Position numbers and translations under genes: made by a program
Shown here: positions 50,674-59,242 of the stretch, one piece after another
How positions within the stretch are numbered: the stretch's first letter is position 1
Layout: each line of letters starts with the position of its first letter
Origin: Caballeronia sordidicola
Lineage (GTDB): Bacteria > Pseudomonadota > Gammaproteobacteria > Burkholderiales > Burkholderiaceae
Reading direction: 5' to 3'
NCBI RefSeq assembly: GCF_000729995.1
Contig: NZ_JNFG01000201.1
Span: forward strand, 186,001 to 250,000
Length of the DNA: 64,000 bases
Notes under the pieces: model-generated
The model's input: the letters and a program-made list of their open reading frames with translations, nothing else
What the model was told of the DNA's origin: nothing
The model's database searches: none

Positions 50674-51189
50674 ATGAATAGAAGGTTTCTTTCGCATCAT
50701 CGTCACCACCGCCAAAGTCGCCGGCGTGTTGCCACCGTGTGGTTGCTGCTTGCGCTTTCGGCCGGCGGTGTGCCGGTTCACGCGCAAAAACCCGAGTTGC
50801 TTGATCCGCGCGTGACCCAGTCGACCATTGTGGACACGATCTGCCGCCCGGGTTACGCCGACGACGTCCTGCCGCCGTTCGACACCTTGCAGCGCCAGAA
50901 AGAGCAACTGCTGAATCAACGCCATGTGGACCCGAAGAGCGCTTCAGACTACGCGCTCGACCACCGCATGCCGATCCTGCTGGGCGGTTCCCCGACCGCG
51001 GCGGCAAACCTTGACATCCGACGCTGGGATGGGCGAGCCGGGCAGCGCCGCAAGGAACGGCTGGCGGTGTTCCTGAAGCGCTGCGTGTGTACGGGAGATA
51101 TGCCGCTGGCCGCGGCACAGGCGGCGATGTCGGGAGACTGGCCGAGCCGTTTCAGCAACCTGTCGAGTCCCACCTGCAGCGGAGGGTGA
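50674..51189 (+). CDS. Secreted protein with HNH-like motif
   Basis: A 171-residue protein. A very basic N-terminus (HHRHHRQSRRR) precedes a hydrophobic stretch and VHAQ, so it is probably exported. The centre has YALDHRMPILLGGS followed by NLDIRRWDG, the D-H-x-x-P-x-x-x-G-G…N-L pattern of HNH-type nucleases. Conserved Cys residues (TICRPGY, RCVCTG, PTCSGG) suggest disulfides. Nuclease activity is inferred. An ATG 12 codons upstream is possible. Confidence 0.55.
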   Translation: MNRRFLSHHRHHRQSRRRVATVWLLLALSAGGVPVHAQKPELLDPRVTQSTIVDTICRPGYADDVLPPFDTLQRQKEQLLNQRHVDPKSASDYALDHRMPILLGGSPTAAANLDIRRWDGRAGQRRKERLAVFLKRCVCTGDMPLAAAQAAMSGDWPSRFSNLSSPTCSGG

Positions 51190-51242
51190 GGAGAGGGTCG
51201 TTCGTCCGGGACCATCGGCACCGATTGAGTGCGAACGACCGC

Positions 51243-51431
51243 TTATTCCATCGTGAACGTATCAAGCGGCTGATTTGCTTGTGCCTCGCTGGCGAAGCGC
51301 CTTGCCAGTTGCTCGTGGAGGCGGCGGGCTTCATCGAGTGTCAGGTCGATCCAGTACGGGTCTCCCGCGCCGTCGTTCAGACGGTCGGGCGGAAACTGAA
51401 TCTCCAGCACAATGCCTTTCTTGTAGCTCAT
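51243..51431 (-). CDS. Small conserved-looking hypothetical protein
   Basis: A 62-residue acidic protein (MSYKKGIVLEIQFPPDRLND, then IDLTLDEARRLHEQLARRFA). It has a beta-strand/helix pattern and no signal. No clear SD. Function unknown. The gap 51432-51610 shows nothing. Confidence 0.55.
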   Translation of the reverse strand: MSYKKGIVLEIQFPPDRLNDGAGDPYWIDLTLDEARRLHEQLARRFASEAQANQPLDTFTME

Positions 51432-51610
51432 CGATCAATACCCGGCGCAATCGCAGAAAAGAACAGGCGTCGAGTTTACCGGGCGAGGGCGCCTTCATTG
51501 CCCTGCAGCGAGGAAATAGATTCTTGCCGCTAGCTAAATGAAAACCTGTGGTTCTACACCCGTCATGGCATCTGGCCGCGTCGCCAAGGCGTCGCATCTG
51601 CGACAGGTTG

Positions 51611-52792
51611 TCACGCCGTGGGCACCGCTGCACCGTCAAGCAGATGACTGACTACACGCTCACCCAGCGCCGGCCCGCCGCTCATGCCCACGCCGCTATG
51701 CATGTACACGCCGGTCACATTCGGCGCGGCCCGCAGGACAGAAAACGGTGCATCCGATGTCCTGGTGCGCGCGCCATACACGCCTTGCCACCGCTCGACG
51801 ACCCGCACCGTGCTGCCGAGCGTGTCCTCAGCCAGGCCGAGCAGGATTTCATCGATAGCCTGCGCATTGAACGGTGACGGATCATCACCATAATCATGCG
51901 AGTCGCCCACGATGAGGTCCCCTCCAGGCGTCGGGCTCGCCAGCAGATGGATACCGTGCTCGAGCAACGCGGGTTCTCGCGCGGCCACTTCCGCTTGCAG
52001 CGCAGCGGCTTCGGGAAGGTCCGAGAACGCGCCGTAATGCAGGCAGCTCAGTCCGGTCAGCACGGCATGGTCGAGGGCGAAAGGCGTGGTCGGCCGCACG
52101 CGCAGCATCTGCAACCGGCACACCCGCGGTTCCAGTACAGCGAGTTGCGGCGCGAGCAGCGACAGATAATCGTGTCCCGCGCAAACCACCACATGCTCCG
52201 CGCGCCACTGGCCCGCAGTCGTCTCGACTCGCCCGTCATCCACATCCTGCACGAGCGTCCCGAAGCGAAAATCCACGTTGAACACAAACCGTAAATAGTC
52301 GATGAGCGCAGGCACCGCCTGACGCGAAAACACCTGCAAATCGGCACGCCCATGCAGTGCGGCACGATGCTTGCGGAAGCGGCCATCGTAGAGATCGTCG
52401 AGCGCGGCGCGCGAAAGCAACGTGGCATCGTAGCCCGCCGCCTCGGCGCGCGTTGCCGCGAACGCCTCCATCACCTGGGCTTCGGCCGCGCTGCGGGCGA
52501 ACATCAGCGAGCCGGAACGGCGCACATGCAGCGCCGCGCCGGCTGCCCAGTCGAGCCATATTTTCCGCGATGCCTGCGCAAGCGCATGCATTGCGCCCGG
52601 CGGCTGGCCGGTCACCAGCACCATGCCGAAATTTCTGATGGAGGCGCCGAGCGGCGTGCCGCTGCGCTCGAATACGGTTACGCGCAAACCGCGTTTAGCG
52701 AACGCATAGGCATGCGCCAGTCCGAGAATGCCCGCGCCGATAATCGCGACATCGGTGCGAAGGGGAGTACGTGTCGTTGTTGTCATGGTCAT
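51611..52792 (-). CDS. FAD-dependent oxidoreductase of phosphonate clusters (TIGR03364-like)
   Basis: A 393-residue DAAO-type flavoprotein: TDVAIIGAGILGLAHAYAFA at the N-terminus, SIRNFGMVLVTGQPPG, and the C-terminal YMHSGVGMSGGPALGE that closes over FAD. This group is found beside 2-aminoethylphosphonate genes. Related enzymes oxidise AEP or N-methyl-AEP to phosphonoacetaldehyde, feeding the PhnY/PhnA route. It is divergent from the DeoR regulator with about 110 bp between. The start at 52792 (or 52786) is preferred to one at 52876, which would cross the regulator's promoter. Confidence 0.82.
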   Translation of the reverse strand: MTMTTTTRTPLRTDVAIIGAGILGLAHAYAFAKRGLRVTVFERSGTPLGASIRNFGMVLVTGQPPGAMHALAQASRKIWLDWAAGAALHVRRSGSLMFARSAAEAQVMEAFAATRAEAAGYDATLLSRAALDDLYDGRFRKHRAALHGRADLQVFSRQAVPALIDYLRFVFNVDFRFGTLVQDVDDGRVETTAGQWRAEHVVVCAGHDYLSLLAPQLAVLEPRVCRLQMLRVRPTTPFALDHAVLTGLSCLHYGAFSDLPEAAALQAEVAAREPALLEHGIHLLASPTPGGDLIVGDSHDYGDDPSPFNAQAIDEILLGLAEDTLGSTVRVVERWQGVYGARTRTSDAPFSVLRAAPNVTGVYMHSGVGMSGGPALGERVVSHLLDGAAVPTA

Positions 52793-52807
52793 CCGTGTGG
52801 CGGCCGT

Positions 52808-52827
52808 TCGCGTACTATCGCGTACTA
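52808..52827. repeat. 10-bp direct repeat in divergent promoter, possible DeoR operator
   Basis: TCGCGTACTA occurs twice in immediate tandem, one helical turn apart. An inverted TACGCG follows at 52831-52836. Located between the FAD oxidoreductase and the DeoR regulator genes. Confidence 0.45.
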
Positions 52828-52904
52828 CAATACGCGCGGTTCCGGGTTTATCCTGTTTGTCCCTTAGTTCGTTCACTCATTGCCGGCATGTCCGGCCGCA
52901 CCCG

Positions 52905-53660
52905 ATGCTTGCCGAACAACGTCATCAATACATCCTGTCGGAGTTGTCGAAGAACCGCGCGTTGTCGGTCGCCGAACTCGTGCGTGCGCTCGACGTGTCG
53001 CGCGAGACCATTCGGCGCGACCTCAACGCGTTGGCCGAACGCGGCCTGATCGCGACCACCCACGGCGGCGCGCTGTCCAATGATCGGCGCGAGCCGGACC
53101 TCGACGTGCGGGAAGCAGCGAACGCAGCCGCCAAGCGTGCGATCGGCGAGCGTGCCGCGCAACTGGTGCCCGACGGCGCGTCGGTGATCATCGACTCGGG
53201 GAGCACGACGCAAGCCGTCGCTCGCGCGCTGGGCGACCGGCACCGCTTGATGGTCTACACCAACGACTGGCGCATCGCGCTGCTGCTCGGCCGCCGCAAC
53301 GACAACAAGGTCACGCTGTTCGGCGGCGAGCTCTCGGACAACGAGGACGCGGTATTTGGCCTCGACACCGTGCAGCAACTTTCGCAATATCACGTGGACT
53401 TCGCATTTGTGGGCGCGGGCGCGATCACGCCCGAAGGCTTCCTGACCGACTACTCGCGCCTCGCCGCCGAAGTGCGCAGCCGCATGATCCTGGCGGCGAG
53501 CGCGGCGGCTATCGTCGCGGACAACTCGAAGTTCGGCAACGTCACGCCCGTGCGTATTCGCGACTTCGAGAAGGCGCGTTACCTGATCACCGAAGTCGCG
53601 CCCGATAAAGCCATGCGCCGCGCGATTGCCGCGCGCGGGCCGGAGTTGGTGATCGCCTGA
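52905..53660 (+). CDS. DeoR/GlpR-family transcriptional regulator
   Basis: A 251-residue repressor. The N-terminal DeoR helix-turn-helix has RHQYILSELSKNRALSVAEL and VSRETIRRDLNALAERG. The sugar-phosphate-isomerase-like effector domain has IIDSGSTTQAVAR and the C-terminal FEKARYLITEV. It sits between the FAD oxidoreductase and phnW and probably regulates the phosphonate genes, with a phosphonate intermediate as effector (inference). Frame upstream of the ATG at 52905 is not protein-like. Confidence 0.87.
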   Translation: MLAEQRHQYILSELSKNRALSVAELVRALDVSRETIRRDLNALAERGLIATTHGGALSNDRREPDLDVREAANAAAKRAIGERAAQLVPDGASVIIDSGSTTQAVARALGDRHRLMVYTNDWRIALLLGRRNDNKVTLFGGELSDNEDAVFGLDTVQQLSQYHVDFAFVGAGAITPEGFLTDYSRLAAEVRSRMILAASAAAIVADNSKFGNVTPVRIRDFEKARYLITEVAPDKAMRRAIAARGPELVIA

Positions 53661-53691
53661 GGGCGGGGTTGCCCTTGCCGTCACGCTGATC

Positions 53692-54807
53692 TCAAGCTGC
53701 CAGACGCACATGCAGCGTGCCTAGCGCCCGCCCGATGGCCGCTACCGCGTTATATATTTCGTTCGCGTCAATTGCGCCGATGCACCCCACGCGGAACGTC
53801 TCCACTTCCGTCAGCTTGCCCGGATAGAGCACATAACCCGCATCGCGGACGGCTTCATAAAAGCGCTTGAAATCGTAGGCTGAATCGTTCGGAGCATGGA
53901 ACGTGACGATCACCGGGGCCTGCACTGCGGCATCCAGGAACGGCTTGAAACCCAGCGACGCCATGCCGTCGATCAACGCCGCACAATTGCTTCGATACCG
54001 CGCGCCACGCGCCGGCTGACCGCCTTCCGCGATGAACTGATCAAGCGCCGCGCGCAACGCGGCGACCACATGCGTAGGCGGTGTAAAGCGCCATTGCGTG
54101 GTCTTCACCATGTACGCATATTGATCGTGGAGGTCGAGCGCGAGCGAGCGCGAGTTACCCGCCGACGCTTCCAGCAACGTGCGCCGCACGATCACGAAGC
54201 CCATCCCCGGCACGCCTTCGAGACACTTGCCGCTGGCGGAAATCACCGCATCGATACCGCCCTTCGATACATCGATAGGTAACGCGCCGAACGAACTCAT
54301 TGCATCGACGATCAGGCTCTTGCCATGCTGCTTGCACAGGGCTGCAATCTCGTCGAGCGGGTTCAGCAAACCCGCGCTCGTCTCCAGATGCACCTGCGCC
54401 ACGTGCGTGATGCGCGGCTCGCGGCGAAACATCTCTTCTATCCGTTCGACGCTGGCCGGCTCATCATCGCTAAACTTCAACTCGATTGACGCCACCCCCA
54501 ACCGCTCGAGTATTTTCAGTAAGCGTGTGCAATACGCGCCGTTGTTCGGCACGAGCACGACCGCATCGCGCGGCACGAGCGAGCCGAGCGCCGCTTCCAC
54601 GGAAAACGTCCCGCTACCTTGCATGGGTACACACACAAAATCTTTTTGGCCGGACACGATCGCAAGCAGGTCGCGGCAGATCTCGCTTGTCATCCGGTTG
54701 AAAGCCGCATCCCAGGAGCCCCAGTCGCGTAGCATCGCCTGACGGGTGGCAGGCGATGTGGTCAGGGGGCCGGGGGTCAGCAAAATCGGGTCACTTCCAT
54801 TGATCAC
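53692..54807 (-). CDS. phnW: 2-aminoethylphosphonate:pyruvate transaminase
   Basis: A 371-residue PLP-dependent class V aminotransferase converting 2-AEP plus pyruvate to phosphonoacetaldehyde plus alanine. Segments: LLTPGPLTTSPATRQAMLRD at the N-terminus, VDAMSSFGALPIDVS and the PLP-Lys region SASGKCLEGVPGMGFVI. The start used is GTG at 54805-54807, since GGAGG sits 5 nt before it. The ATG four codons earlier overlaps that SD. Cytoplasmic; first step of the pathway encoded on both sides. Confidence 0.93.
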   Translation of the reverse strand: MINGSDPILLTPGPLTTSPATRQAMLRDWGSWDAAFNRMTSEICRDLLAIVSGQKDFVCVPMQGSGTFSVEAALGSLVPRDAVVLVPNNGAYCTRLLKILERLGVASIELKFSDDEPASVERIEEMFRREPRITHVAQVHLETSAGLLNPLDEIAALCKQHGKSLIVDAMSSFGALPIDVSKGGIDAVISASGKCLEGVPGMGFVIVRRTLLEASAGNSRSLALDLHDQYAYMVKTTQWRFTPPTHVVAALRAALDQFIAEGGQPARGARYRSNCAALIDGMASLGFKPFLDAAVQAPVIVTFHAPNDSAYDFKRFYEAVRDAGYVLYPGKLTEVETFRVGCIGAIDANEIYNAVAAIGRALGTLHVRLAA

Positions 54808-54923
54808 GTTTTCCTCCATTCATAGCAACAAGCGCCGCGTCGGCGGTTGGATTGTCGGTCAGGCATCGCGCAGCAAGCATGAAATAGTCTAAGCGTAATT
54901 TTGGCGAAATGTGTTCTTTGTTG

Positions 54924-54936
54924 GAAAAATGTGGCA
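54924..54936. promoter_or_regulatory. Shared 13-mer upstream of phnW and phnS
   Basis: GAAAAATGTGGCA lies in the divergent phnW/phnS region and recurs exactly at 59142-59154 before phnA. Both copies are followed by TGGCG-x-TGT at nearly the same distance. Candidate regulator site or shared promoter element of the phosphonate regulon. The rest of the 327-bp gap shows no gene. Confidence 0.45.
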
Positions 54937-55134
54937 TCGTCATGGCGCTGTCATGAAGTTCTGTGATGCTTCGTTTGGGCTGCTGGCGGACCGACATTCG
55001 GGGCGCCGCGCCAGTGAATCATCGGACGCATCGGATCTAAAAGAATCCGGCCGATGCCTGGAAAAAACGTGTCAAAACGACCATTCACCCTCACGCCACC
55101 TGGTTGTATCCGCCTTCCCGGAGAAACAAGCACC

Positions 55135-56226
55135 ATGACAAAAAATCGCTTTCCCGCTTCCCGTTTCGTCGCGCAGCGCGTGCTGCCGGCGCTGGCCGTG
55201 GCCGCGCTCACCGGTGTCGTGACGGTGCCGGCTTTCGCTGCCGACGCAGTCGTGCTGTACAGCGCCGACGGTCTGGAAAACCTGTACAAGGACGTATTGC
55301 CGGCCTTTGAAAAGAAGGAAGGCGTGAAGGTCAATATCGTGATTGCGGGTAGCGGGGAAGTCGTGAATCGCGCGACGGTGGAGAAGGATTCGCCGAAAGC
55401 GGACGTGCTGGTCACGCTGCCGCCGTTCATTCAGCAAGCGTCGCAAAGCGGCTTGCTGCAGCCGTACCAGAGCGTCAACTACGCGAACGTGCCGGCAATC
55501 GCTAAAGCTTCGGACGGCTCCTGGGCCACCTTCGTGAACAACTATTTCTCGTTCGCGATCAACCCTGAAATCACGAAGACCGCACCGAAGACCTTTGCTG
55601 ATCTGCTGCAACCCGACTTCAGCGGCAAGGTGGCTTATTCGAATCCCGCCACGGCCGGAGACGGCATGGCCGTGATCATCCTGACCAGCGCGCTGATGGG
55701 TGAAGACAAGGCGTTCGACTACCTGAAGAATCTGGAAAAGAGCGCAAAATTCCACACCAAGGGCACGGGATATCTCGACGTCCTGCTCTCGCGCAACGAG
55801 ATCGCGTTCGCCAACGGCGACCTGCAGATGGACCTGGACGACTCGACCAACGGCGGCCTGTCGCTCAAGCCGATCTTCCTCTCGGCCAAGCCCGGCGAAG
55901 CCCCGACCACGTTCCAGTTGCCGTACGCAATCGGCCTGATCAAGGGCGGCCCGAACCAGGCTGAAGGCAAGAAGCTGGTGGACTACCTGATGTCGAAGGA
56001 AGTGCAGGCGAAGGTGCCGGATATCTACGGCATTCCGGGCCGTACCGACGTGCCGCTGGCAGGCAAGAACGGCGAGACGGTCAAGCAGGCAATAGCAGGC
56101 GTTAAGCTGATTCCGGTGGACTGGAACCAGGTGATGGAGAAGAAGGCTGCATGGACCACACGCTGGAAAAATGACGTGATCGGCAACTCCGACAAACAGC
56201 TGGAAGTCGTCAAGCCGAAGTCCTGA
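55135..56226 (+). CDS. phnS: 2-AEP ABC transporter periplasmic binding protein
   Basis: A 363-residue iron/phosphonate-type periplasmic binding protein. The signal peptide ends in AFA near residue 35. The mature part has VVLYSADGLENLYKDVLPAF, VIAGSGEVVNRA and VAYSNPATAGDGMAVI, as in PhnS/Fbp-like proteins. Binds 2-aminoethylphosphonate for the ABC importer encoded next. ATG with GGAGAAACAAG upstream. Confidence 0.9.
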   Translation: MTKNRFPASRFVAQRVLPALAVAALTGVVTVPAFAADAVVLYSADGLENLYKDVLPAFEKKEGVKVNIVIAGSGEVVNRATVEKDSPKADVLVTLPPFIQQASQSGLLQPYQSVNYANVPAIAKASDGSWATFVNNYFSFAINPEITKTAPKTFADLLQPDFSGKVAYSNPATAGDGMAVIILTSALMGEDKAFDYLKNLEKSAKFHTKGTGYLDVLLSRNEIAFANGDLQMDLDDSTNGGLSLKPIFLSAKPGEAPTTFQLPYAIGLIKGGPNQAEGKKLVDYLMSKEVQAKVPDIYGIPGRTDVPLAGKNGETVKQAIAGVKLIPVDWNQVMEKKAAWTTRWKNDVIGNSDKQLEVVKPKS

Positions 56227-56288
56227 GCGTCTGAGCTTTAATGTGACTTGACCTTCGCGCTCGTCCTGTTTTCTCCAAGCTATCAAGG

Positions 56289-57386
56289 ATGCGAACCGTG
56301 AACACTTTGACGCTGGCTCCGGCCGCTCGCGAAGCTGCCGCCGTGGATTCAAATCAGCAAGCGCACGGCGGCGTGCGTATTGACCGCTTAAGCGTGCGCT
56401 TCGGCACACGCACCGTGCTCGATGACCTGTCGCTGACCATCGAGCGCGGCGAGCTGCTGACCGTGCTCGGCCGCAGCGGCTGTGGCAAGACCACGTTGCT
56501 GCGGTTTATCGCAGGGTTCATTGAGGCGGATGGGCTGGCGGGGACGTTGACGGTGGCGGGGCGTGACCTCACGCACGTGCCGCCGTTCAAGCGCAATCTC
56601 GGCTTGCTGTTTCAAAGTTATGCGCTGTTTCCGCATCTGTCGGTGTACGACAACGTCGCGTTCGGTTTGCGGGCGCGGCGTTTGAAAGCAGGGGAGATCG
56701 CACGGCGCGTAGCCGATGCGCTCAAACTCGTGCAGCTCGGCGACGCGGGGCATGTGATGCCCGCGCAGTTGTCGGGCGGCATGCAGCAGCGCGTCGCGTT
56801 GGCGCGGGCGCTGGTGATCGAGCCGGATGTGCTGCTGCTCGACGAGCCGCTGTCCGCACTCGATGCCAACCTGCGCGCATCAGTACGTACTGAACTCAAG
56901 GCGTTGCATGAGCGTTTGCCGAACCTGACTATTGTGTGTGTCACGCACGATCAGGACGACGCGCTCGTGCTCTCCGACCGCACCTTGCTGATGCGCGATG
57001 GCCGCATCGCGCAACTTGGCACGCCGCGCGAACTCTACGACAACCCGAAGGACGCATTCGTCGCGCGCTATCTTGGCGCGGCCAACCTGTTACCGCCATC
57101 CATCATGTTCCCCATCGGCGATGCCCGTCACGATGATCGCGATCACGTGGCATGCGTGCGTCCCGAGTGCCTGTCGATTGTGCCACTGGGCAATGCCCAA
57201 CTGCATGGCACCATCGCTTCGGTGGAATGGTATGGCGCGGCGTTGTCGGTATCGGTGATGCTGGATGCGTTGCCCGATCAACCCGTGCTTGTCACCATGC
57301 AGCGTGCCCACGGGCCGATGCCCGTGAAGGGTGCGCGCGTTTCCCTACGCCATGAGGTTGACGATGTCGTCCTTATCAGTGAGTGA
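56289..57386 (+). CDS. phnT: 2-AEP ABC transporter ATP-binding protein
   Basis: A 365-residue ABC ATPase: Walker A GRSGCGKTT, Q-loop LLFQSYALFPHLSV, signature LSGGMQQRVALARALV, Walker B VLLLDEPLSALD and the H-loop VTHDQDD. A TOBE-like regulatory C-terminus follows. A GTG three codons in is an alternative start with better SD spacing (AAGGA). Energises import with the PhnUV permeases. Confidence 0.92.
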   Translation: MRTVNTLTLAPAAREAAAVDSNQQAHGGVRIDRLSVRFGTRTVLDDLSLTIERGELLTVLGRSGCGKTTLLRFIAGFIEADGLAGTLTVAGRDLTHVPPFKRNLGLLFQSYALFPHLSVYDNVAFGLRARRLKAGEIARRVADALKLVQLGDAGHVMPAQLSGGMQQRVALARALVIEPDVLLLDEPLSALDANLRASVRTELKALHERLPNLTIVCVTHDQDDALVLSDRTLLMRDGRIAQLGTPRELYDNPKDAFVARYLGAANLLPPSIMFPIGDARHDDRDHVACVRPECLSIVPLGNAQLHGTIASVEWYGAALSVSVMLDALPDQPVLVTMQRAHGPMPVKGARVSLRHEVDDVVLISE

Positions 57387-58263
57387 GCACGTAGTCGACG
57401 ACGTCGCGCATACCGCTGCCAAGCGGCGTCGCGAACGGCTGGCGCAGTGGCATTTGTGGTTTATATTGATTGTTGTGCTGGGTCCGCTGGTCATCTATCC
57501 GCTGCTGCAACTCCTGATTCTGAGCGTGAGCGGTGCGCATGGCCTGAGCCTGCATGCCTATACCGCGTTCTTCAGCAATCCGGAGACAAGCGGGGTGGTC
57601 GGCACAACGCTCGGCATCCTGTTCGCTAGTGCGACGCTCGCTTCAGTGTTGGGCGTGCTGCTCGCTGCAATGCTGTTTTTCAAGCCCTTCCCCGGTGCGA
57701 AGCTCGTCACCCGGTTCCTCGAATTGTTCGTCGCCTTCCCATCGTTCCTGGTCGCGTTTACGCTGATCTTTTTGTATGGATCTCAGGGGTCGGTGAGCAT
57801 TGGCTTGCAGCGGCTTTTCAACCCGCAGGATCCGCCGCTCAACTTCTTGTTCGGTATCGGCGGCGTGATTCTCGCGGAGGTCGTGTTCTACGCGCCGTTC
57901 GTCGTGCGGCCCACGCTCGCGTCGTTCGCCACGCTCGACATGCGCCTGATTGAAGCCGCCAAGAGTCTGGGCGCGAACGGCTGGATGGTTGCGTTCAAGG
58001 TCATCCTGCCGCTCGCTTGGCCCGGCATTGCCGCTGGCACGATCCTGTGTTTCCTGCTGACGCTCAATGAGTTCGGCATTCTGCTGGTGCTCGGCAGCGC
58101 GCATCTGATCACGTTGCCAATGGCCATCTACAGCTCCGCGACCGTTGATCTCGACTTGCCGACGGCCGCCGCCGGCGCCGTCGTGATGCTGGCAATGTCG
58201 CTCTCGTTGTATGCGCTGTACAGGCGAGTCAATCGACGCACCGGAGGCCGCAATGGCAACTGA
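57364..58263 (+). CDS. phnU: 2-AEP ABC transporter permease 1
   Basis: A 299-residue inner-membrane permease with six helices. The coupling EAA loop is EAAKSLGANGWMVAFKVILP. Starts at ATG 57364 inside the 3' end of phnT (23-bp overlap), preceded by GAGG. The start MSSLSVSEH is followed by a cytoplasmic basic stretch before TM1. Confidence 0.9.
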   Translation: MSSLSVSEHVVDDVAHTAAKRRRERLAQWHLWFILIVVLGPLVIYPLLQLLILSVSGAHGLSLHAYTAFFSNPETSGVVGTTLGILFASATLASVLGVLLAAMLFFKPFPGAKLVTRFLELFVAFPSFLVAFTLIFLYGSQGSVSIGLQRLFNPQDPPLNFLFGIGGVILAEVVFYAPFVVRPTLASFATLDMRLIEAAKSLGANGWMVAFKVILPLAWPGIAAGTILCFLLTLNEFGILLVLGSAHLITLPMAIYSSATVDLDLPTAAAGAVVMLAMSLSLYALYRRVNRRTGGRNGN

Positions 58264-59092
58264 GTTCACGCTGCCTGCAACGACGTCGAAGCCGCATTCC
58301 CTGAAACGGATCGGCGCATGGCTATTCATGGGGTTTGCCGCGCTGTTGTGCTTCTGGTTGTTCGTGTTGCCGGTGATTGTGGTGGCGCTTTCGAGTGTGG
58401 CGTCACACTGGTCGGGAACCATCTTCCCCGATGGTTTCAGCATGCGCTGGTTCGAACGTTTGGGTTCCAGCGACTTCGATGCATTGACCACGAGCCTTGA
58501 AGTCGGCTTTGGCGTCGCGGTGCTGGGCACCGTGCTCGGCCTATGGCTTGCGCTGGCGCTGGAAGGGCGTGACCGTCGCGGCGTGGGTGCATGGGTCGAT
58601 ACCATCGCGATGATGCCCAATGGCGTGCCGAGCGTCGTGCTGGGGTTGTCCGTGTTGATCGCGTACCACAAGAAACCGCTGGATATCTCGGGGTCGGCGG
58701 CAATCGTCGTGCTGGTGCAACTCGCACTCGTGTTGCCCTTCTGTTATCGATGCGCCGCCGCTGCGCTGCGCCCCGAACTTACGATCTTGCGCGAAGCTGC
58801 CGCGAGTCTTGGCGCGCCGCCTTCGATGGTCCTCTCACGTGTGGTCCTCCCGCAACTTGTGCCCGCCATTCGCGCGAGCCTTGCGCTCGGGTTTGCTTTG
58901 TCGCTCGGCGAATTGGGCGCGACCCTGACCGTCTATCCCCCGGGTTTTGCGACCGTGCCGATCGTGGTGGTCGGGCAGGTGAATCGCGGTTATTACTTGC
59001 CGGCGTCGGCGCTGTCGCTGATCTTGCTGGCCGTCTCGCTCGCGGCGTTGTTGCTGATCGCGGCAAAAGTGCCACGGCGGCGAATGGCCTGA
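58253..59092 (+). CDS. phnV: 2-AEP ABC transporter permease 2
   Basis: A 279-residue second permease, six helices, EAA loop REAAASLGAPPSMVLSRVVL. ATG at 58253 with GGAGG 5 nt before, overlapping phnU by 11 bp. Last gene before an intrinsic terminator. Confidence 0.9.
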   Translation: MATEFTLPATTSKPHSLKRIGAWLFMGFAALLCFWLFVLPVIVVALSSVASHWSGTIFPDGFSMRWFERLGSSDFDALTTSLEVGFGVAVLGTVLGLWLALALEGRDRRGVGAWVDTIAMMPNGVPSVVLGLSVLIAYHKKPLDISGSAAIVVLVQLALVLPFCYRCAAAALRPELTILREAAASLGAPPSMVLSRVVLPQLVPAIRASLALGFALSLGELGATLTVYPPGFATVPIVVVGQVNRGYYLPASALSLILLAVSLAALLLIAAKVPRRRMA

Positions 59093-59111
59093 TCCAGCCT
59101 GGCTCCGCCGG

Positions 59112-59136
59112 AAGTCCCACTCTTCGGGACTTTTTT
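59112..59136 (+). terminator. Intrinsic terminator after phnV
   Basis: AAGTCCC-N7-GGGACTT followed by TTTT is a compact stem with a T-run, 20 nt after the phnV stop. It separates the transporter genes from phnA. Confidence 0.75.
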
Positions 59137-59141
59137 ACGCC

Positions 59142-59154
59142 GAAAAATGTGGCA
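59142..59154. promoter_or_regulatory. Shared 13-mer upstream of phnA
   Basis: Second exact copy of GAAAAATGTGGCA, 88 nt before the phnA start and just after the terminator, where the phnAY promoter must lie. Confidence 0.45.
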
Positions 59155-59242
59155 AATATTGGCGTTGTGCATCAAAATATGGAATCGCGGATCTTAGCCA
59201 CAATCGCTGGCAGAACGCTGGTTCATCACGGAAAGGAACCTC

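Noticed and set aside
54948..54967. Pho box before phnS (CTGTCAT…CTGTGAT)
   Set aside because: The two repeats are 13 bp apart instead of the 11 bp expected for PhoB sites, and the second is imperfect.
55072..56409. 445-codon minus-strand frame
   Set aside because: Antisense to phnS; Arg/His-rich shadow.
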